Assembly (NCBI RefSeq): GCF_040081925.1
Contig: NZ_JBEBMF010000004.1
Span: forward strand, 62,001-126,000
Length of the DNA: 64,000 nt
Direction: 5' to 3'
From: Mesorhizobium_K quangtriensis
GTDB lineage: Bacteria > Pseudomonadota > Alphaproteobacteria > Rhizobiales > Rhizobiaceae
Every line of letters begins with the position of its first letter. Position 1 is the first letter of the stretch. Positions 7,978 to 15,703 of this stretch are shown here, in pieces. Position numbers and translations under genes: made by a program. The notes under the pieces are model-generated. The model ran no database searches, was not told where the DNA came from, and worked only from the letters and a program-made list of their open reading frames with translations.

Positions 7978-9132
7978 ATGAGCACTCCCAATGCACTGAA
8001 AAAAACGCATGCAGCAACCGAGACGGTTGGAGAGATCGCGACCCGTCTGGCTCCCACCTTTGCAAAGGGCGCTGCCAAGGCCGACGCGGAAGACCATTTC
8101 GTCGCCGAGAACTACAAGGCCCTGAAGGAGGCCGGCCTAGTCGAGGCTGGCGTTCCCGTCGAACTGGGCGGACACGGCGCCGAGGTTGCCGAACTTGCCG
8201 ACATGATCCGCATCATCGCGCAGGCTTGCGGATCGACTGGCCTGGCCTTCTCCATGCACACGCACCAGGTCGCTATTCCGGCCTGGCGCTGGCGTCACCA
8301 GAAAGTGACTGTCGTGGAGCCACTCCTGAAACGTGTCGCCGCCGAGAGGATCGTGCTGCTGTCGAGCGGCGGCTCCGACTGGATCGCCGGCTCCGGCCAG
8401 GCAGAGAAGGTCGATGGCGGTTATCGCATCACCGGGCGCAAGGTCTTCACCTCGGGCGCTGAAGCCGGTGACATCCTGATGACCGGTGCGATTCTGCAAG
8501 GCGAGACGCCGGCCAAGGTTCTGCATTTCGGCGTGCCCATGAAGGCCGACTCGGTCAAGGTCGAAGACACCTGGCACACGCTCGGCATGCGCGGCACCGG
8601 CTCCAACGATGTCGTCATCGACGGCCTGTTTGTGCCCGACGCCAATGTTGCGGTCACGAGAACAAGCGGCGAGTGGCACCCGCTTTTCCAGATCATCTCG
8701 ACCATCGCCTTCCCGCTGATCTATGCCGCCTATCTTGGCGTCGCGGAGAGCGCACGGGTCATCGCGATCGATCTGGCGAAAAGGAAGCCTGCCAACCAGC
8801 ACACGACAAGCCTCGCCGGCCGCATGGACACGGCGCTGCGCGCTGCGCAGATCGCCCACCGCCACATGATCGCGACCGTCGAGCAGAACGCTCCCTCCGC
8901 CCAGTCGGTCAACGAGATCATGATCGGGCGCACGCTTGTCGCCACGAACGCCATCGAGACGGTCGAACTGGCGCTTGAGCTTGCCGGCGGCGCAGGCTTC
9001 TACCGCTCCGCCGGTCTGGAACGCCGCTTCCGCGACATCCAGGGCGCTCGCTTCCACCCGCTGCAGCAAGGCCCGCAGGCCACCTACACCGGCTCGCTGG
9101 CCCTCGGCCTACCTATCGACAAGGTGTTTTGA
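7978..9132 (+). CDS. Acyl-CoA dehydrogenase family flavoprotein
   Basis: A 384-residue protein with the three-part acyl-CoA dehydrogenase fold: N-terminal helical domain (about 20-125), middle beta domain (about 130-235; SGGSDWIAGSGQAEKVDGGYRI and DTWHTLGMRGTGSNDVVIDG), and C-terminal helical domain (about 245-375). The GMRGTGSNDV segment is a family hallmark. The usual catalytic Glu site in the last domain is not obvious (ELAGGAGFYRSAG), so it may be an acyl-CoA dehydrogenase-like monooxygenase of the DszC/SfnC kind rather than a beta-oxidation enzyme. It is divergent from an HxlR regulator. The start follows GCGAGGAAAATGAA. Confidence 0.8.
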   Translation: MSTPNALKKTHAATETVGEIATRLAPTFAKGAAKADAEDHFVAENYKALKEAGLVEAGVPVELGGHGAEVAELADMIRIIAQACGSTGLAFSMHTHQVAIPAWRWRHQKVTVVEPLLKRVAAERIVLLSSGGSDWIAGSGQAEKVDGGYRITGRKVFTSGAEAGDILMTGAILQGETPAKVLHFGVPMKADSVKVEDTWHTLGMRGTGSNDVVIDGLFVPDANVAVTRTSGEWHPLFQIISTIAFPLIYAAYLGVAESARVIAIDLAKRKPANQHTTSLAGRMDTALRAAQIAHRHMIATVEQNAPSAQSVNEIMIGRTLVATNAIETVELALELAGGAGFYRSAGLERRFRDIQGARFHPLQQGPQATYTGSLALGLPIDKVF

Positions 9133-9179
9133 TCGACTGCATTCGATACCGCGCCAGAGGCGTCCAGAACAAGCGCCTC

Positions 9180-9232
9180 TTCCTTCTCCCCTCAGAGGGA
9201 GAAGGAAGGCCGGCAGCGCAGCGTGGAGGCAC
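9180..9232. repeat. Palindromic intergenic repeat, copy 1
   Basis: A perfect 9-bp inverted repeat (CCTTCTCCC ... GGGAGAAGG, 6-nt loop) is followed by a GC-rich block (GGCCGGCAGCGCAGCGTGGAGG). The same two-part arrangement recurs about 450 bases downstream, as expected for the mosaic extragenic palindromes common in rhizobial genomes. Confidence 0.55.
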
Positions 9233-9409
9233 CTTCTGCCCAACCTATGATTTCATCCGGCCAAGCGAAAAAATCTGCCGGATTTATCCACGCCCCTCAG
9301 ACCTCCCGCATACTGCCCCCATCGCCCTCACGGGAACCTGGTGCGCACCGGGTATCAGGGAGGGCGGCGGCGCCGGGTCGGTCGACGCTGCGGTAGCGTT
9401 GGCTGGGTG

Positions 9410-9511
9410 ATGAACCCCCAGGTCCGGGCCCTCATGGAGACCAGCGGCAACGGCCGTGTCCTCCGCCGGGGCAAGAACGCCGGCGGGGTGCGGGAACCGC
9501 GCCACGTATAA
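9410..9511 (+). CDS. Candidate 33-residue small protein in structured spacer
   Basis: An ATG-initiated ORF beginning MNPQVRALMETSGNG and ending GGVREPRHV, followed by TAA. It is Arg/Gly-rich, has only a weak ribosome site (GGCTGGGTG), and overlaps a strong hairpin (CCGCCGG...CCGGCGG, 9463-9486). The sequence resembles short hypothetical ORFs I recall from other rhizobial intergenic regions, but this is memory, not a search. It may instead be an RNA element or repeat whose conservation only mimics coding. Confidence 0.25.
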   Translation: MNPQVRALMETSGNGRVLRRGKNAGGVREPRHV

Positions 9512-9626
9512 CTAACTTAGAGGCTCGGCCCCGTGCCCCGCTTCCCGACTTCTGCTCCCGTGGCGAGCAGCGCTCTTTGAAATGGCCAGACTGCGACAGC
9601 AGGGCGTGGCAATGATGAAGTGCGTC

Positions 9627-9680
9627 TGTCACCCTCCCCTTGAGGGGAGGGTCGGCGCGCAGCGCCGGGGTGATGTGAGG
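9627..9680. repeat. Palindromic intergenic repeat, copy 2
   Basis: Two consecutive perfect hairpins: ACCCTCCCC/GGGGAGGGT (9631-9652, loop TTGA) and CGGCGC/GCGCCG (9653-9667, loop GCA). This is the typical rhizobial GC-rich extragenic palindrome, a longer and cleaner copy of the element at the start of the spacer. Confidence 0.65.
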
Positions 9681-9727
9681 AACGCGCCGCCCTCAGCGAT
9701 TAGCGCATCCTCAAACGCTGCGAAGCT

Positions 9728-9795
9728 GGGGAGAGGTGGCGCGACCCGCAGGGTCGTGACGGAGGGGGGGAGCAACCTCTTTGAGGGACGCGCCA
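9728..9795. repeat. Palindromic intergenic repeat, related partner element
   Basis: Contains the perfect hairpin CGACCC/GGGTCG (9742-9756, loop GCA) flanked by purine-rich runs (GGGGAGAGG and GGAGGGGGGAG). It looks like the opposite-orientation partner of the preceding palindrome, together forming a composite repeat between the acyl-CoA dehydrogenase gene and flhA. Confidence 0.5.
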
Positions 9796-9916
9796 ACGTC
9801 GCCGCAACACCGGCTCTCCATCCGCTTCGCAACCCCCTCCCCACCCTCGCACAAGCTTGACCTCCTACCCTCACCGGGCCTGTGCCTGACGCGGGCCGTT
9901 TGCGGTTGGACGAGAC

Positions 9917-12004
9917 ATGGCAATATCGGAATCGATCGGAGCAGTACCCGCCGCCAAGAATGGCCGCGACGTGTTCTTCGCGCTTGGCATCGTCATCATT
10001 CTGGCGGTGCTGTTCCTTCCGATCCCGGCCTTCATGATCGACGTCGGTCTGGCCTTCTCTATTGCGCTCTCCGTCCTCATCCTGATGGTATCGCTGTGGA
10101 TCGCGCGCCCGCTAGACTTCTCGTCCTTCCCAACGATCCTGCTCATCGCCACCATGCTGCGCCTTTCGCTCAACATCGCGACGACGCGCATGATCCTGTC
10201 GCACGGTAACGAAGGCACCCACGCGGCCGGCTACGTTATCTCGGGCTTCTCGAACCTCGTCATGTCCGGCGACTTCGTCATCGGCCTGATCGTATTCATG
10301 ATCCTGATCGTCGTGAATTTCATCGTCATCACCAAGGGCGCGACGCGTATCGCCGAGGTCGGCGCGCGTTTCACCCTCGACGCCATTCCCGGCAAGCAGA
10401 TGTCGATCGACGCCGACCTTTCCGCCGGTGTCATCGACGACAAGACCGCGCAGCTTCGCCGCCGCGAGCTGGAAGAAGAAAGCTCCTTCTTCGGTTCGAT
10501 GGACGGTGCGTCGAAATTCGTGCGCGGCGATGCGATTGCCGGTCTCATCATCACCTTCATCAACATCGTCGGCGGCATAGCGATCGGCTATTTCCGTCAC
10601 GGGATGGACCTAGGCCACGCCTCCGACGTCTTCGTCAAGCTGTCGGTTGGCGACGGCCTCGTTACGCAGATTCCCGCTCTCATCGTCTCGCTCGCCGCCG
10701 GCCTTCTTGTCTCCAAGGGCGGCACGCGCGGCTCGGCCGACAAGGCGGTCTTCGGCCAGCTCGGTGCCTATCCGCGCGCCCTTTACGTCGCTGCGTTGCT
10801 ACTTCTCCTGCTAGCGTTGATGCCGGGGTTGCCAATGCTGCCCTTCGTCACGCTCGCCGGCGCCATGGCGTCCCTCGCTTACTTCATTCCGCTGCAGGAG
10901 AGCCGTCGCGTGGCCGCGGCCGAGGCCGTCAAGAAGCAGGAGGCCGCCGCCAAGGTCGACGAGGAAAAGAACTCGGTGAAGGCTTCGCTCGCCACCGCCG
11001 AGATCGAGCTTTTGATTGGCAAGCAATTGTCGACCAAACTGATGGTGGCGCATCAGGAGCTTGCCTTCCGCATGTCCAAGATGCGCAAGAAATTCGCCCA
11101 GCAATACGGCTTCGTCGTCCCCGAGGTGAAGCTCACCGACGATTTCGGCATCCCGGCGAAGAGCTACCAGATCAAGGTTCACGGCACCGTGGTCGCCGAA
11201 CACGCCATGCGCGTCGGCGAGGTTACCGTCCTGCTCGGCAACCGCGACGCTCCCGACATTCCCGGCGAAGAAGTGCGCGAACCCGCCTTCGGCATGCGGG
11301 CATGGTCGGTGCCGGAAATGTTCTCGGAGGATTTGAAGCGCGAGCAGTACACTTTCGCCGACAACATGTCGGTGCTGCTCACCCACCTGTCGGAGGTGAT
11401 CCGCAACAACCTGCCGCAGCTTCTGTCCTACAAGGACATGAAGGCGCTGCTCGACCGCCAGGATCCAGAATACAAGAAGCTCGCCGACGAGATTTGCACC
11501 ACGCACATAACGTACCCCGGCCTGCAGGCGGTGCTGAAGCTGCTTCTGGCCGAGCGCGTCTCGATCCGCAACCTGCACCTCATCATCGAGGCCATCGCCG
11601 AAATCGCGCCGCATGTGCGCCGCACCGAGCAGATCGTCGAGCACGTCCGCATCCGCATGGCGCAGCAGATTTGCGGCGACCTCTCGGAGGCCGGCACGCT
11701 CAAGGTGCTGCGCCTCGGCAACCGCTGGGACATGGCGTTCCATCAGGCGCTCAAGCGCGATCCCAAGGGCGAGGTCCGCGAATTCGACATCGACCCGCGC
11801 CAGCTCGAGGAGTTCGGCCAGGAAGCCACGAAGGCCATCCGCAGCCATCTCGATTCCGGCGAGCGCTTCGTGCTCGTCACTGCACCCGACGCACGCCCCT
11901 ATGTGCGCATGATCATCGAGCGCCTGTTCCCGACGCTTCCCGTCCTGTCGCACGTCGAGATCGCGAAGGGGGTGGAACTGCGCATTCTGGGCACGATCTC
12001 GTGA
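9917..12004 (+). CDS. flhA: Flagellar export apparatus protein FlhA
   Basis: A 695-residue protein. The N-terminal half has about eight transmembrane helices and the FHIPEP signature (ARFTLDAIPGKQMSIDADLS, about 150-170); the C-terminal half (about 360-695) is the cytosolic nonameric ring domain. FlhA docks export substrate-chaperone complexes and couples secretion to the proton motive force. The start ATG follows a weak ribosome site (TTGGACGAG). The stop overlaps the GTG start of fliR. It is separated from fliQ by the non-flagellar insertion, so it may have its own promoter in the repeat-rich spacer. Confidence 0.95.
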   Translation: MAISESIGAVPAAKNGRDVFFALGIVIILAVLFLPIPAFMIDVGLAFSIALSVLILMVSLWIARPLDFSSFPTILLIATMLRLSLNIATTRMILSHGNEGTHAAGYVISGFSNLVMSGDFVIGLIVFMILIVVNFIVITKGATRIAEVGARFTLDAIPGKQMSIDADLSAGVIDDKTAQLRRRELEEESSFFGSMDGASKFVRGDAIAGLIITFINIVGGIAIGYFRHGMDLGHASDVFVKLSVGDGLVTQIPALIVSLAAGLLVSKGGTRGSADKAVFGQLGAYPRALYVAALLLLLLALMPGLPMLPFVTLAGAMASLAYFIPLQESRRVAAAEAVKKQEAAAKVDEEKNSVKASLATAEIELLIGKQLSTKLMVAHQELAFRMSKMRKKFAQQYGFVVPEVKLTDDFGIPAKSYQIKVHGTVVAEHAMRVGEVTVLLGNRDAPDIPGEEVREPAFGMRAWSVPEMFSEDLKREQYTFADNMSVLLTHLSEVIRNNLPQLLSYKDMKALLDRQDPEYKKLADEICTTHITYPGLQAVLKLLLAERVSIRNLHLIIEAIAEIAPHVRRTEQIVEHVRIRMAQQICGDLSEAGTLKVLRLGNRWDMAFHQALKRDPKGEVREFDIDPRQLEEFGQEATKAIRSHLDSGERFVLVTAPDARPYVRMIIERLFPTLPVLSHVEIAKGVELRILGTIS

Positions 12005-12753
12005 CCTTCAGCCTGGAAGGCGCGGTGATCGCAGCGTTCCTCGCCTTCTGCCGCATAGGCGCCTGCTTCCTCGTCATGCCGGGTTTTTCCAGCGCCCGCG
12101 TCCCAATGCAGATCCGCCTCTTCGTCGCAATCGCCGTGACCGGCGGGCTGCTCCTGCTGTTGTGGGACCAGATCTATCCCTACGCCGACCGCAGACCCGC
12201 CGTCCTCGTACCGCGCATAGCCTCCGAACTTCTCATCGGCGTCCTGATCGGCTTGCTGGCGCGTCTCTATATGCTCGCTCTGCAGTTCATCGGTACGGCG
12301 ATCGGCATGCTTGTCGGCTACGGCGGCATGGCCGGCCCCGGCATCGAAAACGGCGAACCTGAATCCGCACTCGGCTCGATCATTTCCTTTTCTGCGCTGA
12401 TGCTGCTCTTCGTGCTTGGCTTCCATCACGAGATCATCAAGGCGCTGGTCATGTCCTACCAGGTCGCGCCGCTCGACGTGCTGTTCAACCCGCAGGCCGC
12501 CCTCGTCGACGTCACCGACACGATCTCGGAATCCTTCCTCCTCGTGCTGAGGCTAGGCAGCCCGTTCATCGCCTACGCGCTTCTGGTCAACCTCACGATC
12601 GGCTTCGTCAACAAGCTCGTGCCGCAGATCCCGGTCTACTTCATCTCGCTTCCCTTCGTCATCGGTGCCGGCCTCATCATCTTCTACTTCGCCATCCCGA
12701 CCATGCTCAGCCTGTTCGCCGACGGCTTCATCGACATCACCATCGGGAGATAG
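12001..12753 (+). CDS. fliR: Flagellar export gate protein FliR
   Basis: A 250-residue membrane protein with about six helices and the FliR signature (LQFIGTAIGMLVGYGGMAGPGIE, then LVNLTIGFVNKLVPQIPVYFISLP). It forms the export gate with FliP and FliQ. The start is GTG within a GTGA overlap with the flhA stop; the frame is open further upstream only because of the high-GC shadow inside flhA. Length is normal. Confidence 0.94.
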   Translation: MTFSLEGAVIAAFLAFCRIGACFLVMPGFSSARVPMQIRLFVAIAVTGGLLLLLWDQIYPYADRRPAVLVPRIASELLIGVLIGLLARLYMLALQFIGTAIGMLVGYGGMAGPGIENGEPESALGSIISFSALMLLFVLGFHHEIIKALVMSYQVAPLDVLFNPQAALVDVTDTISESFLLVLRLGSPFIAYALLVNLTIGFVNKLVPQIPVYFISLPFVIGAGLIIFYFAIPTMLSLFADGFIDITIGR

Positions 12754-12755
12754 CC

Positions 12756-13151
12756 ATGCCTGAGCGCATGCAGCGATTGAAGAAACTCCTGGCGCTCCAG
12801 GAACAGCTGAAGGCTATGCACGAACTGCGCCATGCCGGCTTCGTCTCGCAATCGATCGCCGCGAAGAAGGAAGCCGAGGAACTGGTCGAGCGCTTCAATG
12901 CCGAGGACTCGCTGTCAGGGCTTTTCCCGGACGTCTATCACCGCGGCATTGGGTCGGCGCTGTCGCGCGAAGACGCCAGCCGCAAGGCAGCCAGCAACGA
13001 GGCAGGCAAGGTGGCGACCGCCACCGTGCGCACCAACATGGTCGAGCGAAACTATCGCGAGGCGCGCTCGGCCTATGAGCGCGAGCGCGGCGACCGCGAG
13101 CGTCTGGAAATCATCGGCCAACGTCCGAAAAAGCCGCCGGAAGGCAGGTAA
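12756..13151 (+). CDS. Small coiled-coil protein after fliR (FliJ-like position)
   Basis: A 131-residue charged, helical protein (MQRLKKLLALQEQLKAMHELRHAGF, later ERNYREARSAYERERGDRERLEIIG) with strong coiled-coil character and no membrane segment. It starts two bases after the fliR stop and is followed by the rod-binding gene, so it belongs to the flagellar operon. Its size, coiled coil and context suggest a FliJ-like export cofactor or another chaperone. The similarity is structural only and the name is not established. Confidence 0.6.
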   Translation: MPERMQRLKKLLALQEQLKAMHELRHAGFVSQSIAAKKEAEELVERFNAEDSLSGLFPDVYHRGIGSALSREDASRKAASNEAGKVATATVRTNMVERNYREARSAYERERGDRERLEIIGQRPKKPPEGR

Positions 13152-13205
13152 GGCTGCCACAAGCTTGTTTTGGCATAAGCAAGGCACGAGGAAAACAGGG
13201 ACGGC

Positions 13206-13658
13206 ATGGTGCCCATCGCTCCGCCAAGCCATATAGGACTGGACCTGACGCGCGCGCCGAGCTTGTCGGAAATCGCAGCCGCGCGCACGGACCTGCTGCG
13301 CAATACCGGCGATGCCTCGGCACCGCAGTTCAGCATCGACACAACCCCGGTTGCCACCACCGATGAGGCACCCGGCACTGCTTCCCCGGAAAGCTTCAAG
13401 CGCTTCGAGGCAATGGTCCTGCAGACGTTTATCCAGAACATGCTGCCGAAGGACGGAGCCGCCGTCTACGGCAAGGGCATGGCCGGCGACATGTGGAAGT
13501 CGCTGCTTGCCGAAAAGATCGCCGACACCATGTCGGAACGCGGCGGCATCGGCATCGCCGACCGCATGCTTGGCCAACACTACACGCAGTCCGCCGCTGG
13601 TCAGACGGAAACTGCGCCGGCTGAAACCATCGACCGATCCACAACGAAGCGCGGATAG
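13206..13658 (+). CDS. flgJ: Rod-binding protein (FlgJ N-terminal type)
   Basis: A 150-residue protein. A variable N-terminal part is followed by the rod-binding domain (about 65-130), with FEAMVLQTFIQNMLP, AVYGKGMAGDMWKSLLAEKIA and GGIGIADRML. This corresponds to the N-terminal half of enteric FlgJ; the C-terminal muramidase domain is absent, as in other alphaproteobacteria where a separate transglycosylase opens the wall for the rod. It lies between the FliJ-like and FlgN-like genes. Confidence 0.85.
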   Translation: MVPIAPPSHIGLDLTRAPSLSEIAAARTDLLRNTGDASAPQFSIDTTPVATTDEAPGTASPESFKRFEAMVLQTFIQNMLPKDGAAVYGKGMAGDMWKSLLAEKIADTMSERGGIGIADRMLGQHYTQSAAGQTETAPAETIDRSTTKRG

Positions 13659-13663
13659 CAAAC

Positions 13664-14074
13664 ATGTCGTTTTACGGTGCATCGAGCCAGAGCCTCGCAG
13701 TCCGCCCGGCCCCCGAGCCTTCTGCGCCTGCGATCAATCTCGGCGCGCTTATTGGGCGCATAGAGGAGGCAATCGGCGAGGAAACGACAGCCATCCGCAC
13801 CGACGTCCATTTCGACATCAAGGCTTCGAACGCGCGCAAAAGCCGATATCTCTACGAGCTGACCCGCGCACTAAAGGGGGCACGCGAAGGCGCGGTACCG
13901 GTAGAGCATCGTGACGGATTGATCCGCCTGCGCGAGAGGTTGGCCGACAACGAGGCTGCAATCCGCGCGCATCTGTCAGCCGTCAACGAAGTGGCCAACC
14001 TGATGCAGAATGTCATTCAGCGCGCCGAGAACGACGGGACCTATTCGGCCGGCGAATTCGGATACGGCCGGTGA
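13664..14074 (+). CDS. FlgN-like flagellar chaperone candidate
   Basis: A 136-residue helical protein with LGALIGRIEEAIGEETTAI, a central KSRYLYELTRAL segment, and a C-terminal helix (RAHLSAVNEVANLMQNVIQRAE). The last region resembles the C-terminal substrate-binding helix of FlgN-type chaperones for FlgK and FlgL. It is five bases downstream of the rod-binding gene and overlaps the next gene by four bases. The function rests on family resemblance and position. Confidence 0.6.
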   Translation: MSFYGASSQSLAVRPAPEPSAPAINLGALIGRIEEAIGEETTAIRTDVHFDIKASNARKSRYLYELTRALKGAREGAVPVEHRDGLIRLRERLADNEAAIRAHLSAVNEVANLMQNVIQRAENDGTYSAGEFGYGR

Positions 14075-14610
14075 TCAAGTTCATCGTCGCCGCGCTCTGG
14101 CTTTGCGCCGTGGCGATCGGCGCAGTGTTCTATTCCTTCCAGACCGCTTCGGCCAAGATGGATGCTCCACCGCCCCCGGCCTTCCTGGGCGGCCTCGATT
14201 CCATCAAAACCGAGATCGTCTCCGTGCCTGTCGTCAGGGACGGGCAGGTCGCCGGCTATTTTCTGACCCGGCTCGTCTACACAATCGAGCCAAAGAAACT
14301 CGCCGCGCTTTCGGTGCCTGCCGAAGCCCTGATCATCGATCAGGTTTATTCCTACATCTATGCCAACCCCGACCTCGATTTCGCCGGCCCCGACACGCTG
14401 GACCTCGACGTGTTCCGCGCGGGGATACGCACGAAGATCAATGACAAAGTCGGCGAGGATCTCGTCCACGAGGTGCTGATCGAGCAGGTTGATTTCCTCT
14501 CCAAGGAAGAGATTCGCGACAACACGATCCGCCGTCGCCTGCAGGCCGGAACAACGGCAAGCGAGATGTCGAAGAACTTCAAGGAGCCGCCCGAGGCCGA
14601 CGGACATTGA
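14071..14610 (+). CDS. Membrane-anchored periplasmic protein, FliL-like
   Basis: A 179-residue protein with one N-terminal membrane helix (about 3-23) followed by a periplasmic alpha/beta domain. The pattern of a strand pair (GYFLTRLVYTIE), helix (FRAGIRTKINDKVGEDLVHEVLIEQVDFL) and no second membrane segment resembles FliL, the stator-associated basal-body protein. The GTG start overlaps the previous stop (GTGA). It closes the flagellar run on this strand. The FliL label is a weak structural inference. Confidence 0.55.
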   Translation: MIKFIVAALWLCAVAIGAVFYSFQTASAKMDAPPPPAFLGGLDSIKTEIVSVPVVRDGQVAGYFLTRLVYTIEPKKLAALSVPAEALIIDQVYSYIYANPDLDFAGPDTLDLDVFRAGIRTKINDKVGEDLVHEVLIEQVDFLSKEEIRDNTIRRRLQAGTTASEMSKNFKEPPEADGH

Positions 14611-14726
14611 AGACGGCTCTTCACCTGACGTAATGGTCAACCGGGCTTGAGGTCGCGGACTTTCGCGCTATCCTGCTACACGAGTTGCGGGGTTCGCCCG
14701 TGAAGACAGATGAACGGGAGAGTTCC

Positions 14727-15011
14727 ATGGGCGTCCAGCAGATCGCCGATCAGATCAAGTCGAAGGTGGAAAGCGCGGGCTTCGAGCGCTCCGTGAAATT
14801 CGATACAGGCGCGGACGGCGTTATCGTCATCGACGGCGCAACGATCTCGACCAAGGATCAGGAAACCGACTGCACGATCAAGCTTTCTCTGTCGGACCTC
14901 GAGGACCTGATCGCGGGTGATCTCAGCCCGACAGCAGCCTTCATGACAGGCAAGATCAAGATCGAGGGCGACATGTCGGTCGCCATGGCGCTCAGCCAGC
15001 TGATAGGCTGA
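14727..15011 (+). CDS. SCP2 sterol-binding domain protein
   Basis: A 94-residue single-domain protein (SVKFDTGADGVIVIDG, DCTIKLSLSDLEDLIAGDLSP, FMTGKIKIEGDM) matching the sterol carrier protein 2 fold, which binds lipids or acyl-CoA in a hydrophobic tunnel. In bacteria such small SCP2 proteins are common but their ligand is seldom known. The ATG after CGGGAGAG was chosen over an in-frame ATG 42 bases upstream that lacks a ribosome site. Confidence 0.85.
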   Translation: MGVQQIADQIKSKVESAGFERSVKFDTGADGVIVIDGATISTKDQETDCTIKLSLSDLEDLIAGDLSPTAAFMTGKIKIEGDMSVAMALSQLIG

Positions 15012-15026
15012 GCGCAGAAGGCTTCT

Positions 15027-15605
15027 TCAGGCTGCCTGCGCCAGACGCGGCGTCTTTGCCTTTCGGCCGGAGGTCTTGAGGACTCCGTGCGCACCATCGA
15101 GCGCGCCCTCCACGAGTTCAAGCCCCAGGAAGCGGTCGCGTTCGTACGGGCCGGGCATGGAAAGCATGCCGGTTTTCTCCGCCGAGAATCCGAAGCGCGC
15201 ATAGTAGGGCGCGTCGCCGACCAGCAGGATTGCGCCATGACCGAGGCGCTTCCCCTCGGCTATTGCCTGCGCCATCAGGGCCTTGCCGATGCCTGCGTAC
15301 TTCAGCGACGGATCGACGGCAAGCGGTCCGAGCAGCAGCGCTGGGCGACCGTCGCCTGTAGCGACATCCCATAGCCGCACGGTACCAACCAGCGTGCCTG
15401 CCTCATCGCGAGCGACGAAGGCCAGACCCTCGGACGGGCGGCGCCCACGGCGAAGCTTCTGCGACGATTTCTTCTTCCAGTTCCGGCCCATGGCGCGGCC
15501 GAGCAAAGCTTCGCGCGCCGCGACCAGCGCAGGCGACTCCAGATCGGTTTCAACGACGATCGAGAATGCAACGGATGCCTTCCCGAATATTTCAACGGAT
15601 TGCAT
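15027..15605 (-). CDS. GNAT family N-acetyltransferase
   Basis: A 192-residue GNAT protein. Motif D/A is visible as LLLGPLAVDPSLKYAGIGKALMAQAIAEGKRLGHGAILLVGD, giving the acetyl-CoA pyrophosphate loop (Y/AGIGKAL, about 114-120), and motif B as YYARFGFSAEKTG. A basic segment (NWKKKSSQKLRRGRRPS, about 42-58) precedes the core. Substrate unknown. It lies just downstream of ornithine decarboxylase on the same strand, separated from it by a perfect hairpin, so polyamine or amino-acid acetylation is possible but unproven. Confidence 0.85.
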   Translation of the reverse strand: MQSVEIFGKASVAFSIVVETDLESPALVAAREALLGRAMGRNWKKKSSQKLRRGRRPSEGLAFVARDEAGTLVGTVRLWDVATGDGRPALLLGPLAVDPSLKYAGIGKALMAQAIAEGKRLGHGAILLVGDAPYYARFGFSAEKTGMLSMPGPYERDRFLGLELVEGALDGAHGVLKTSGRKAKTPRLAQAA

Positions 15606-15676
15606 GTATCCAACCCTTTGCGAGCAGCAGGACGTTCACAAGGTGCGGAGGCCAGAAAGGTTCCGGCTTCCGCGAG

Positions 15677-15703
15677 TCATCTGAGGTAATTGCCCTCAGA
15701 TGA
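15677..15703 (-). terminator. Perfect 10-bp hairpin over the odc stop codon
   Basis: TCATCTGAGG and CCTCAGATGA form a perfect 10-bp stem with a 7-nt loop at the 3' end of the ornithine decarboxylase gene; the stop codon lies in the stem. No U-run follows on the minus strand, so it may be an mRNA-end stabiliser, an attenuating hairpin before the GNAT gene, or a U-less terminator. Confidence 0.45.

Larger units (their letters stand above)
9133..9916. other. Repeat-rich intergenic region upstream of flhA
   Basis: This is the longest gene-poor stretch in the window. It holds a GC-rich hairpin repeat near its start, a block with several short hairpins and a 33-codon ORF in the middle, and two further palindromic repeats before flhA. 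No protein-sized ORF with recognisable similarity is seen on either strand. Confidence 0.7.

Noticed and set aside
15012..15041. GCGCAG/CTGCGC inverted repeat between the SCP2 and GNAT genes
   Set aside because: Short stem, large loop, and most of it lies in the GNAT coding region, so it is too weak to call.
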